Below are positions 51,956 to 60,591 of a DNA stretch of 64,000 nt, piece by piece. The notes under the pieces were generated by a model that was given only the letters and a program-made list of their open reading frames with translations, was not told where the DNA came from and ran no database searches. The stretch is taken from contig NZ_JAZLIO010000009.1 of NCBI RefSeq assembly GCF_045617425.1, forward strand, positions 310,001 to 374,000, in the 5' to 3' direction. Every line of letters starts with the position of its first letter. The first letter of the stretch is position 1. The stretch comes from Carnobacterium_B sp045617425. Lineage in GTDB: Bacteria > Bacillota > Bacilli > Lactobacillales > Carnobacteriaceae. The position numbers were made by a program, and so were the translations under genes.

Positions 51956-52921
51956 GTGAAGACTATTCTTGTATTGCATACTGGCGGGACCATCTCAATG
52001 AGTGAAGATCAAACAACTGGGAAAGTATCTCCAAACTCAGAAAACCCTTTAAATAAACGGGGACATTTATTTGATAATGTGGCAAATATGATTGTCGAGG
52101 ATTTTTTCCACTTGCCCTCTCCACATATGACACCTGATAAAATGCTATTATTAAAAAATAGAATCCACCAAGCTATTGTTGCTAATGAAGCAGATGGAAT
52201 CGTCATTACTCATGGAACAGACACCTTGGAAGAAACAGCTTATTTTTTAGATCTGACAATAAAAACAACGATACCAATAGTTGTAACCGGAGCTATGCGT
52301 TCAATCAATGAAGTCGGCTCTGATGGACTTTACAATTTTCAAAGCGCTATTTGGGTTGCTTTATCTCAAGAAGCTAAAGAAAAAGGTGTTTTAGTCGTGA
52401 TGAATGATGAAATTCATACTGCGCGCTATGTGACCAAAACCCACACAAGTAATGTGGCTACTTTCCAAACACCTACATTCGGTCCAATTGGATTGATTTC
52501 AAAAAATAAAGTACTCTTTTTTCAAAAATTAATTGAAGAAGAAGTTTATTCAATCGAGTCTGTAAATAAAACTATTTATCTATTAAAAGTTTACGCTGGA
52601 ATGGATGGAACCTTATTTGATGCTATAAATCAACCTACTACTGATGGCCTCGTAATCGAAGCCTTGGGTGCTGGAAATCTACCACCGGCTACATTATCTG
52701 CCCTTGATCGTTTGATAGCTAATCAGATTCCCGTAGTACTTGTATCGCGCTCATTTAACGGTATTGCACAAGATGTTTATGATTACAAGGGTGGGGGTAA
52801 GCAACTGAAAGAAGCTGGCGTTATTTTTGCAACTGGATTGTCCGGTCCTAAAGCACGCATTAAGTTACAAGTGGTCTTAAGCCAAGGTACCTTATCTCGC
52901 TCACTTGAAGAGTATTTTTAA
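51956..52921 (+). CDS. ansA: L-asparaginase, type I (cytoplasmic)
   Basis: A 321-residue asparaginase that releases ammonia from asparagine. The first catalytic threonine lies in LHTGGTISMS, the second in GIVITHGTDTLEETAYFL. It has no signal peptide, in keeping with type I. The start is GTG at 51956 behind AGGAGGAAACATA; MKTILVLHTGG fits the family. It has its own promoter and terminator. Confidence 0.93.
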   Translation: MKTILVLHTGGTISMSEDQTTGKVSPNSENPLNKRGHLFDNVANMIVEDFFHLPSPHMTPDKMLLLKNRIHQAIVANEADGIVITHGTDTLEETAYFLDLTIKTTIPIVVTGAMRSINEVGSDGLYNFQSAIWVALSQEAKEKGVLVVMNDEIHTARYVTKTHTSNVATFQTPTFGPIGLISKNKVLFFQKLIEEEVYSIESVNKTIYLLKVYAGMDGTLFDAINQPTTDGLVIEALGAGNLPPATLSALDRLIANQIPVVLVSRSFNGIAQDVYDYKGGGKQLKEAGVIFATGLSGPKARIKLQVVLSQGTLSRSLEEYF

Positions 52922-52925
52922 TAAA

Positions 52926-52957
52926 AAAAAACCGTTCAGTTTAGCTGAACGGTTTTT
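52926..52957. terminator. Bidirectional intrinsic terminator
   Basis: AAAAACCGTTCAG and CTGAACGGTTTTT pair perfectly around TTTAG. It ends ansA and the thioesterase gene on the other strand. Confidence 0.93.
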
Positions 52958-52967
52958 CTATTTTTAG

Positions 52968-53720
52968 TTACTCAACTGTTTTCCATTCAATGCTGGCTTC
53001 ACAATTTGTAACTCCTTCAGCTATTATACGATGAGCCGTGATCATGTTGTTGTCGGTCTCTTTTGTTGCACTCATTTCACTATGGATCAATTGTCCATAA
53101 TGAACTTCCTTTTCAAACTTGATTGTCATACTTTTTATTTCATGTGTTGTAAGGAACTCAAGATTTAATGTATCTATAGCCCACTCGATATATTTAGAGT
53201 TATTCACATGACGATTGCTGTCAATATCTAAGTATCTTACACGGTATTCTTTAGAGATCATCGTTTCTTCATCAACTTTTATCGGCTTTGGACTACGCAC
53301 CAATTTCTTAGTAAATTCAGATTCGTATGGTGCTACAATTTCATCTGGCACACGTGCCATCTTACGTTCTTTCACATTCATCAAAGCAAATGTGCTATTA
53401 ACAGTCACACATAAATTGCCCTCTGCATCGTATACTTTAAATATCCGATAACAAAACAATTTGTTGTAAGAGGTAGCTTGAGTTGTAATATTGATTGTTT
53501 CATAAAAAGCCGGCATACGTTCAACTTTCACTTCATATTGAAGAATAATCCATGCTAACCCTTTCTCAGCTAAAACTTCGTCCCCTACTCCTAATAAATA
53601 GCTTTGCTCACCAGATACGTGAAGCATAACATTTAACAGCATAGAAAGTGTCATTTTTTGAGTTGTATCACACTCGTAATATTTAATTTGGTGCTCTTTC
53701 TCGTATATTTTCCCGCTCAT
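52968..53720 (-). CDS. Acyl-ACP thioesterase
   Basis: A 250-residue FatA-like hotdog-fold thioesterase that releases fatty acids from acyl carrier protein. It begins with EKEHQIKYYECDTTQKMT, has LAWIILQYEVKVERMP in the first hotdog and YRVRYLDIDSNRHVNNSKYIEWAID in the second, where the Asn-His catalytic region lies. Such enzymes are known in Lactobacillales and set fatty acid supply. It stands alone and ends in a shared terminator. Confidence 0.9.
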   Translation of the reverse strand: MSGKIYEKEHQIKYYECDTTQKMTLSMLLNVMLHVSGEQSYLLGVGDEVLAEKGLAWIILQYEVKVERMPAFYETINITTQATSYNKLFCYRIFKVYDAEGNLCVTVNSTFALMNVKERKMARVPDEIVAPYESEFTKKLVRSPKPIKVDEETMISKEYRVRYLDIDSNRHVNNSKYIEWAIDTLNLEFLTTHEIKSMTIKFEKEVHYGQLIHSEMSATKETDNNMITAHRIIAEGVTNCEASIEWKTVE

Positions 53721-53851
53721 TCAAAATCCTCATTTCCTTTTAAAAATTCTTCTTTAAGGATAGCACATTTTTATTAAAAACACCTAAAAAATAAGGCATA
53801 TTCATTACTCTTTTTCTGCAACCATTATTTTAAACATGAGATTTTTGAGCT

Positions 53852-53883
53852 AAAAAAAAGAGACTAAGAAAAACTTAGTCTCT
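53852..53883 (-). terminator. Intrinsic terminator after the ABC exporter pair
   Basis: AGAGACTAAG and CTTAGTCTCT form a perfect stem around AAAA. On the minus strand a T8 run follows. The 227-nt gap here contains nothing else that I recognise. Confidence 0.9.
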
Positions 53884-53947
53884 CCTTTCTACATTATTGG
53901 TATTTGAGGTATCTTGTTAGAGAATTTCCTTTTGATGCTTTACCTTA

Positions 53948-55729
53948 TTACATCTTTTTCAATAATTCTGCTTGAGTTGAATACAACTGGTAGTACAACC
54001 CTTTTTTAGCCATCAATTCGTCATGGCTACCTGATTCTTGAATCTTCTTATCTGCAATATAAAAAATACGGGAACTATTTTTTATCGTTGACAGCCTATG
54101 AGCAATAATAAATGCTGTTCTACCTTCCAACAAGCGATCTAGACCTTCCTGCAACAAGATTTCTGTTTGGGTGTCTATGCTGGAAGTAGCTTCATCCAAT
54201 ATGAGTACTTTAGGATCAGCAAGCAAGGTACGAGCAAATGAAATCAGCTGCCTTTGTCCAGCAGATAATGTGCTTCCGCGTTCCTTGACAACGGTACGAT
54301 AGCCATCTTTTAAAGCACTGATAAAATCATGTGCTCGGACAATTTTAGCCGCACGTATAATTTCTTCTTCAGTAGCGTCTAATTTACCAAAACGAATATT
54401 TTCCATTATGGTTCCAGAAAAGATGAAGGTCTCTTGGAGCATCACGCCTATTTCATTTCTTAATGAGTTTAAGGTTACTTTTCGAATATCGATCCCATCT
54501 ACTAAAATTTCTCCGGAATCGACATCGTAAAAACGAGTCATTAAATTAATAATGGTCGATTTACCTGCACCTGTCGGACCAACTAATGCAATAGTCTCTC
54601 CAGAACGAACTTGGAACGAAAGATTTTCAAAAATTGGTTGGTTCTTTTTATATCCAAATGTTACATCATTAAACACAACATATCCTTGGATAGGAGGCAA
54701 TTCAAAGGCATTCGGTGCATCTTGAATTTCTGGTTCAATGTCCATCAATTCGAAAATACGTTCCAAGTAAACCATACCCGTTACTAGACTGTTATAAAAA
54801 TTACCAATGTTAATCATGGGATTCCAAAAGTTATTAACATAACCGATAAAAGCAATCAGTATACCGGTAGATACATCTATTCCAAGTCCATTTAAACCAA
54901 CAAAGTAAATAATTGAAATTGTTAGGGTGGCAATATTTTGAATAAATGGTGCAAGTAAGAACTGAATTTTCACTGCATGCATCCAAGATGATCGCTGATC
55001 CTCACTTACTTCTGAAAAAATATCTCTATTAACATTTTCTCGCGTAAACGATTGGGTAACCTTGATTCCAGCTACACTTTCATGAATGTAAGCATTCAAT
55101 CCTGCTTGTTTACTACTAACTTCTTCATATGCTTCCCGTTGTTTTTTTTGAATCACTAAAGTCACAACAAATAAAACTGGCAGTAAGATAAAACTATAAA
55201 GTGTTAACCTGACGTCCATTGTAAACATTATACCTAAGGTAACAACTAGACTCATGACGTCCGATAAGACGTTGATTAAGCCATTAGACAATAAATCGCT
55301 TAGAGAATTAATGTAATTTACGACACGAGTAACAATTTTCCCATGAGGACGACTATCAAAAAAGGAAAAAGGTAGTTTTTGCAAATGAACAAAAACATCG
55401 GTTCTCATATCCTTTAACACGTTTTGTCCCAATAAAGTAATATTTCTTATCCGGTATCTTGAAGACCAGCCGCCAAATAACTGCGCCAATGAAAACAGGA
55501 TAATAATCCACATCAATTGTGTAGTGTTTTTATTGGGAATCGTTTCATCAATAACAATACTTGTAAAGTAAGGTCCTAAAACTAAAACAATATTAGAAAC
55601 TAAAATCGCAAAAAAAAGTTTTAAAAATCCACTTTTATACGGAGCAAGGTACTTACCGACTCTTTTTAATAAGTTTGTATTTGTTTTTGGTTTATTTTTT
55701 TGTTCAATTGAACTTTCAGTCTGCTCCAT
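53948..55729 (-). CDS. ABC exporter, fused permease-ATPase (catalytic-type subunit)
   Basis: A 593-residue half-exporter: six membrane helices (about 30-340) and an ATPase domain. Walker A is GPTGAGKSTI, Walker B VLILDEATSS with the catalytic Glu, and the switch is AHRLSTI. The signature is degenerate, LSAGQRQL instead of LSGGQ. It overlaps the partner gene by 14 nt, with GAGGAGG inside it. Relatives (LmrCD, BmrCD, YheHI, TM287/288) export drugs or lipids; the substrate here is unknown. Confidence 0.92.
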   Translation of the reverse strand: MEQTESSIEQKNKPKTNTNLLKRVGKYLAPYKSGFLKLFFAILVSNIVLVLGPYFTSIVIDETIPNKNTTQLMWIIILFSLAQLFGGWSSRYRIRNITLLGQNVLKDMRTDVFVHLQKLPFSFFDSRPHGKIVTRVVNYINSLSDLLSNGLINVLSDVMSLVVTLGIMFTMDVRLTLYSFILLPVLFVVTLVIQKKQREAYEEVSSKQAGLNAYIHESVAGIKVTQSFTRENVNRDIFSEVSEDQRSSWMHAVKIQFLLAPFIQNIATLTISIIYFVGLNGLGIDVSTGILIAFIGYVNNFWNPMINIGNFYNSLVTGMVYLERIFELMDIEPEIQDAPNAFELPPIQGYVVFNDVTFGYKKNQPIFENLSFQVRSGETIALVGPTGAGKSTIINLMTRFYDVDSGEILVDGIDIRKVTLNSLRNEIGVMLQETFIFSGTIMENIRFGKLDATEEEIIRAAKIVRAHDFISALKDGYRTVVKERGSTLSAGQRQLISFARTLLADPKVLILDEATSSIDTQTEILLQEGLDRLLEGRTAFIIAHRLSTIKNSSRIFYIADKKIQESGSHDELMAKKGLYYQLYSTQAELLKKM

Positions 55730-57476
55730 TTGCCTCTACCTCCTCTTCATCAGATTGCCCTAATTGTTTCTGATAAATTCTATAATAATACCCTTTTTTA
55801 TCTAGTAGAGAAGCATGATTTCCTCTTTCGATGATTTCTCCCTTAGATAAGATGATAATTTCATCTGCAGATTTTACAGAGGATATTCGATTGGCAATAA
55901 TAAAAGTTGTTTTTTCCTTCATTAACTCGCCTAATCCTTGTTGAATTTTCACTTCTGTTTCCATATCCACAGCAGAGGTTGTGTCATCTAAAATTAAAAT
56001 AGACGGATCCTTCATCAGTCCTCTTGCTAAAGATATCCGTTGTCGTTGCCCCCCAGATAGTCCACTGCCGCGTTCTCCTAAATAGGTATTATACTGTTCA
56101 GGCATACCTTGGATAAATGGATCAGCATCTGCTACTCGTGCACTTTTTTGAACGCGCTCAAGATCTGCTCCAGGAGTTCCAAATGAAATGTTTTTTTGAA
56201 TCGAATCAGAAAATAGAAATACATCTTGCATAACAATCGCAATGTGACTTCTCAACTCTCTTACATTCCATTTCTTTGCATCGATTCCATCAATCAATAC
56301 TTTACCTTCTGTAGGATCAAAGAAACGTGAGATAAGATTAACCAACGTTGATTTACCGGACCCTGTCTCTCCTAAAATCCCAATAGTCATACCGGGTTTA
56401 GCTTTTAACGAAATATGACTCAAAACAGGAGTTTCAGGATCATCTGCAAATGAAAATGAAACATCTTGAAATTCTACTATACCTTGAATCGTCTCAGCGG
56501 ATTCTTTTTCTTCTATAGGTATCATTGGCTTAGACGCTAACATTTCACGGATTTTATAAGAGGAAGCAATGAATCGTTGTAAATCATTCACGTACCAACC
56601 AACATTACGCATTGGCAAGTTCAGCATCCAGATAAAACCATTAAAAGCAACCAGATCACCTAAACTCATAGTCCCATTGATTACTAAAAATCCGCCATAC
56701 CCTACCGTAATAACTGATAAAAAACCTGCCAGTGTCTCTAATGGTGGTAAATACGTTCTTGTTACATTAGCAGAATCCATATTTCGTTGTTTATAATCTT
56801 CATTATATTTATCAAATTTTTCTTTTTCATAATCTTCTCTTGCAAAAGCTTTAATAACTTTATTTCCACTAACATTTTCTTCAACCATTGAATTTAACCT
56901 CGAAAAACTTTCTCGAATTTCATAATAAACAGCGTTGGCTTTTCCTGACAGTAAAACCGTTAGTATTCCTATAAAAGGTGTAACAATTAATAAAGCCAGC
57001 ATTAATCGCCATTCTATAAATCCCATGACTATGATTGCTGAGATCAACAACAAAAGATTGTCTAAAACATTATAAGACAACCATGAAATGGCATGACGAA
57101 TGGCATCCGTATCCCCAGACATCCGAGCCATAATATCTCCTACGCGCGTGTTATTAAAAAAAGCAAAATCAAGTTCTTGAAGTTTTTTATACAAGGCTTC
57201 TCTCATTTGGTAGATAGCGTCTTGTCCTATCCGTTCAAACATAATCTGATACACATACCTTAATATTGTCCGCAACACTGTTGCTCCAATCATTAAGGCT
57301 AACAAGGGGATTAAGAGATTTCTCTGCGCATCCACAATGACTCGATCGACAATTTCTCCACTAATCAATGGGGAAACAATATTTAATACTGCGACAATGA
57401 CCACAAGAATCGTTCCCACAAGAGCTTTTACTTTATTTGATTTGATGTACTGTGAAACCCATTTAATACTGCTCAT
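55716..57476 (-). CDS. ABC exporter, fused permease-ATPase (degenerate-site subunit)
   Basis: A 586-residue partner with six helices (about 15-310) and an ATPase domain. It has a good Walker A (GETGSGKSTL) and signature (LSGGQRQRISLARGL), but the catalytic Glu after Walker B is Asp (ILILDDTTS) and the switch His is Asn (IIANRIS). In heterodimeric exporters these losses, with the altered LSAGQ of the partner, fall in the same composite ATP site. It is the first gene of the operon. Confidence 0.92.
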   Translation of the reverse strand: MSSIKWVSQYIKSNKVKALVGTILVVIVAVLNIVSPLISGEIVDRVIVDAQRNLLIPLLALMIGATVLRTILRYVYQIMFERIGQDAIYQMREALYKKLQELDFAFFNNTRVGDIMARMSGDTDAIRHAISWLSYNVLDNLLLLISAIIVMGFIEWRLMLALLIVTPFIGILTVLLSGKANAVYYEIRESFSRLNSMVEENVSGNKVIKAFAREDYEKEKFDKYNEDYKQRNMDSANVTRTYLPPLETLAGFLSVITVGYGGFLVINGTMSLGDLVAFNGFIWMLNLPMRNVGWYVNDLQRFIASSYKIREMLASKPMIPIEEKESAETIQGIVEFQDVSFSFADDPETPVLSHISLKAKPGMTIGILGETGSGKSTLVNLISRFFDPTEGKVLIDGIDAKKWNVRELRSHIAIVMQDVFLFSDSIQKNISFGTPGADLERVQKSARVADADPFIQGMPEQYNTYLGERGSGLSGGQRQRISLARGLMKDPSILILDDTTSAVDMETEVKIQQGLGELMKEKTTFIIANRISSVKSADEIIILSKGEIIERGNHASLLDKKGYYYRIYQKQLGQSDEEEVEANGAD

Positions 57477-57803
57477 ACAATAATGCCTCCTACTCTTACT
57501 TTTTCATATACTAATAAGCAACTCTGTCTTTCATACAGTTCATTTACTATTCGTGCTCCAAGTAAATAACTTATTCATTTCTTCCTATTATATTTGATTA
57601 GGAATATGAATACACTTATTCTGCTCACTTATGTCGATTATGTAAATCTCATTTTTATTTTTTACTATTCATTCAATGTAAAACAGCCTTTATCAACTAA
57701 CGCAAATGAGCTTAAAAAAATGCATTGGCTGCACCCAAATACGTAAAAGGGCTGGAATAATATTCCAGCCCTTTTACCCATACAGTTAAATTCATTTGCT
57801 ACT
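57477..57803. other. Intergenic region between ABC exporter and GT8 genes
   Basis: This AT-rich 327-nt gap separates two minus-strand operons. It should hold the promoter of the exporter operon close to 57500-57600, but I cannot fix its boxes. It contains one terminator at 57745-57775. Nothing coding is supported. Confidence 0.5.
57745..57775. terminator. Intrinsic terminator after the GT8 pair
   Basis: AAAAGGGCTGGAA and TTCCAGCCCTTTT pair perfectly around TAATA, about 30 nt past the second glycosyltransferase on the minus strand. Confidence 0.92.
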
Positions 57804-58652
57804 TTAAAGCAATTTGGTTTCCTTTTGTATTGGGAAGAACGTTTTTTCACGAATATCAAAATACTGCTCTCTAAACGGGTGGTCAGAATCAGCATTCCAA
57901 GGTTTAGCATGTCCACAGAAATGTATCACCGCAGGATTTTCTCTTGCTTCATCCCATTTTAATTGCCCTTGTATCGTCGGATGTTCTTTTTCTTGCAACA
58001 TCATATAAGTTTGAGCATTCCAACGCGGATCCAATTCTAACCATCTATCATGTAGAATGGCATTCAATGCATCTTGATCATGGAATCTTAATTTTTCAGG
58101 GTTATTTTCGATAAAAGCTAAAACTTGTTCGGTTATTTTCTGTTCACGCCACTTTTCTAAATCCATTACCATAAGGCCTGAATTAAAGTAAAGATCAGTT
58201 TCGCTCTCAATCTCCATTTTCTCTAATCGGTTATGGAAACCAGCATCTTCTACTGCACCTAGTAATTGATCTCCTAAATCAACTTTCCAAAGTGCTTCAA
58301 TATCTTCTAACGTAATCATATCGCAATCCATATAAATAGCACGCTTAGTTTCTTTTAATAGATTTGGTATCGAAATACGGTAGTATGCCGTTTGCGGAAT
58401 ACGATCACTTTCTACTGCGCCTGAAAATTCGGTAGGATCAATTGTGACATAACTGATTCTAGAATTGTATTCCCCAACTGTACGATTTAATAAAAATTTT
58501 GAACGAAGAGAAATATTATCATCAATCACATAAAAGTGAAAAGTTGTGTGTGTTTGTTTTGTTGTTAATAGTGAAAGAAAGAGTGTTGCCAAGTGTGGCA
58601 CAAATGCTTCATTGCTCGATGAGACAATTGAGATACTTTTTTGTTCAACCAT
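57804..58652 (-). CDS. Glycosyltransferase family 8 protein (second of a pair)
   Basis: A 282-residue retaining glycosyltransferase of the LgtC/GT8 type. The metal-binding DxD is DCD in AIYMDCDMITLED, and NSGLMVMDLEKWRE, HDQDALNAIL, DPRWNAQ and IHFCGHAKPW are family motifs, the last containing the second metal ligand histidine. Donor and acceptor are unknown; targets such as cell-wall polymers or adhesin glycans are common. Its paralogue lies 102 nt upstream. AAGGAGGAATTAC precedes the ATG. Confidence 0.92.
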   Translation of the reverse strand: MVEQKSISIVSSSNEAFVPHLATLFLSLLTTKQTHTTFHFYVIDDNISLRSKFLLNRTVGEYNSRISYVTIDPTEFSGAVESDRIPQTAYYRISIPNLLKETKRAIYMDCDMITLEDIEALWKVDLGDQLLGAVEDAGFHNRLEKMEIESETDLYFNSGLMVMDLEKWREQKITEQVLAFIENNPEKLRFHDQDALNAILHDRWLELDPRWNAQTYMMLQEKEHPTIQGQLKWDEARENPAVIHFCGHAKPWNADSDHPFREQYFDIREKTFFPIQKETKLL

Positions 58653-58681
58653 TGGTAATTCCTCCTTAAATTTGCTTCATT

Positions 58682-58749
58682 CTTATCTTGTCTAAGATAT
58701 CTTAAAATCGCAAGATAAGTATCCATTTGTAGAAGAGCAACTCTTCTAA
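58682..58749. repeat. Nested palindromes between the GT8 genes
   Basis: CTTATCTTG (58682-58690) is complementary to CAAGATAAG (58711-58719), and the space between holds a perfect 12-bp palindrome, TAAGATATCTTA (58693-58704). A second perfect hairpin, TAGAAGAG-CAA-CTCTTCTA, lies at 58731-58749 close to the upstream stop and has no T run. These may bind a regulator or set the ratio of the two genes' expression. Confidence 0.5.
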
Positions 58750-58754
58750 TTGTC

Positions 58755-59621
58755 TTATTTAATTTGATTAACAGCATCCTTTTTAGTTACTTCATCATAA
58801 AAAGGTGTTTTCTTTAATTCTTTTAAATACCTTTTAGTATATGGATGGTATTCATCAGAATTCCATGGTTTATCATGTCCTGTGAAATGTACTATGGATG
58901 GCTGATCAACAGCTTCTTTATAGGCCTTAACGTAGAAATCATTTGGAGGTTGATGCCTTTCAAATACTAAAGAAGTTTGAGCATTCCATTTTGGATGAAG
59001 TGCATACCACTTCTCATAAAGAGTTCCATTTAAGGCATCTTGGTCATGATAGATAATTTTATCTTTTTGTTTTTCAAGAAACGTCAATGTTTTCTCAGTG
59101 ATTTTAGCCTTACGCCAATTAGTCAAATCCATTAACAACAACCCAGAATTAAAATAGTAATCTTTTGTTTCAATTCCTAGTCTAGGATGCGCCAAGGCTT
59201 GTCCAGGATCAATTACAGCACCAACAACTTTATCTCCTATATCTGTTTCATACAATTTTGAAATGTCATCCATTACTAAAACATCGCTATCGATATACAA
59301 TACCTTTTCATAGTGTTTATCTTCTAATAAATCAGGTAATGATATTCTATAGTAAGCTGTTTGTGTGATATGGTCGCTTTCCATAACGTTGGCATACAAT
59401 TCTGAATCTACTTCTAAATAGTCAATTGTAGCAGTGTGATTGGAAATGCTTTTTTCTAACTTTTCTTTACTCTCAGAAGTTATGTGATCATCAATAATGT
59501 AAAATGCTACATCGTAATCACTAGAAAGATTATCCAAAATTGTTTTTAGAGTGACACTTAGATAAGGTGCATAATTATTATCTGCAGCACTTACAATCGG
59601 AATCAGTTTTCTTTCTCCCAT
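58755..59621 (-). CDS. Glycosyltransferase family 8 protein (first of a pair)
   Basis: A 288-residue GT8 enzyme, paralogous to the next gene. DxD is DSD in VLYIDSDVLVMDD; NSGLLLMDLTNWRKA, HDQDALNGTL, HPKWNAQ and VHFTGHDKPWNS follow in the usual order. The pair diverges most in the region before the C-terminal metal motif, which could change the acceptor. AAGGATGG is a weak ribosome binding site before the ATG. A good promoter lies at 59698-59726. Confidence 0.92.
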   Translation of the reverse strand: MGERKLIPIVSAADNNYAPYLSVTLKTILDNLSSDYDVAFYIIDDHITSESKEKLEKSISNHTATIDYLEVDSELYANVMESDHITQTAYYRISLPDLLEDKHYEKVLYIDSDVLVMDDISKLYETDIGDKVVGAVIDPGQALAHPRLGIETKDYYFNSGLLLMDLTNWRKAKITEKTLTFLEKQKDKIIYHDQDALNGTLYEKWYALHPKWNAQTSLVFERHQPPNDFYVKAYKEAVDQPSIVHFTGHDKPWNSDEYHPYTKRYLKELKKTPFYDEVTKKDAVNQIK

Positions 59622-59975
59622 TTTCCAACCATCCTTTCTGTTAGTTTATTAAATAGTTATGAATATTTAATTAAAATTTGATTTCTGTCTATACAAAATT
59701 CTACCTCTTTATTCTTTTTTTTACAAACAATATGCCTTGGTATAACAACGTTTACTTTAAAAAATTAAAAAAATACTTATTCCGTAATCGTTTTCATCCA
59801 CTTGTGACTTGATTTTTTTGGCTTTTAATTCATTTTTAGTTCTTTAGTACTATAGAAAAATTTTATATTTCGTGTATACTGAAAACAAATTCAAAAATAC
59901 ATATTATTCCTTATTTATAAAAATTAGCTTGCCTAATTTATCAAGATAGTAAGTGAAAGAGAAGAAGGTCTTATA
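59622..59975. other. Divergent promoter region, AT-rich
   Basis: This 354-nt gap separates the GT8 genes from the divergent papain-fold gene. A minus-strand promoter is clear at 59698-59726. On the plus strand TATACT at 59875-59880 could be a -10 for the next gene, but no -35 fits. Nothing coding is supported. Confidence 0.5.
59698..59726 (-). promoter_or_regulatory. Promoter of the GT8 pair
   Basis: On the minus strand TTGTAA (59721-59726), a 17-nt spacer and TAGAAT (59698-59703) form a promoter about 75 nt before the first glycosyltransferase gene. Confidence 0.65.
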
Positions 59976-60533
59976 GTGAAAATTTACCTTATGTTAACCG
60001 ATACAAATACTTTATTTTCAAGAGCCATTAAACTCTACACAAAAGCAACCTATAATCATGCTTCCATTGCTTTGGAACCTTCATTATTAAAACCTTATAG
60101 TTTTGGTCGCAAGTATGCGCATAACCCTTTTTGGGGAGGTTTTGTAGAAGAAGACTTATCTCGTCATTATTTTTCAAGAGCCCAATGCGCTATTTATACT
60201 TGTGAAGTATCCGAATCACAATATAAAAATTTGGATGAATTGCTGTCTTTTTATAATCAAACTAAAGATATCTACCACTATAATTTAATTGGTTTAATTA
60301 CTTTAGCTTTAAATATCGATTTTGATAGGAATGATTCTTACTTTTGTTCGCAATTTGTAGCATCTGTTCTTAGTGAAAGTGGTATTCATAGATTTGAAAA
60401 AGAACCGCATTTTGTTACACCTGAAGATTTAAGTCAACTTTCTATATTTGAACAGCTTTATTCGGGTTCATTGATGGACTATCTTTTAACGGTTTCTGAA
60501 GAGCAAACTAAACCGCAATTATTATTATCCTAA
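59976..60533 (+). CDS. YiiX-like permuted papain-fold (NlpC/P60 superfamily) protein
   Basis: A 185-residue protein without a signal peptide. The permuted papain-like arrangement shows the histidine first (TYNHASIAL, His28) and the cysteine later (SYFCSQFVASVL, Cys124), as in YaeF/YiiX-type amidases or acyltransferases. The substrate may be a lipid or peptide; none is evident. The start is GTG at 59976 behind AAGAAGG. The gene is alone, divergent from the glycosyltransferases and convergent with sbcC. Confidence 0.78.
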   Translation: MKIYLMLTDTNTLFSRAIKLYTKATYNHASIALEPSLLKPYSFGRKYAHNPFWGGFVEEDLSRHYFSRAQCAIYTCEVSESQYKNLDELLSFYNQTKDIYHYNLIGLITLALNIDFDRNDSYFCSQFVASVLSESGIHRFEKEPHFVTPEDLSQLSIFEQLYSGSLMDYLLTVSEEQTKPQLLLS

Positions 60534-60554
60534 ATAAAAAAAATAGTATGAGTA

Positions 60555-60591
60555 TAAAAAAAGATCAAGACTAAAGTCTTGATCTTTTTTT
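60555..60591. terminator. Bidirectional intrinsic terminator
   Basis: AAAAAAGATCAAGACT and AGTCTTGATCTTTTTT pair perfectly around AA. It ends the papain-fold gene and, on the minus strand, sbcC. Confidence 0.93.

Noticed and set aside
53721..53947. Possible mobile-element scar between the thioesterase and exporter genes
   Set aside because: Only an ordinary terminator is present; there are no inverted ends, target duplications or transposase remnants.
57665..57916. A minus-strand frame of 83 codons after the second GT8 gene
   Set aside because: It overlaps the end of the GT8 gene in another frame and runs through the terminator.
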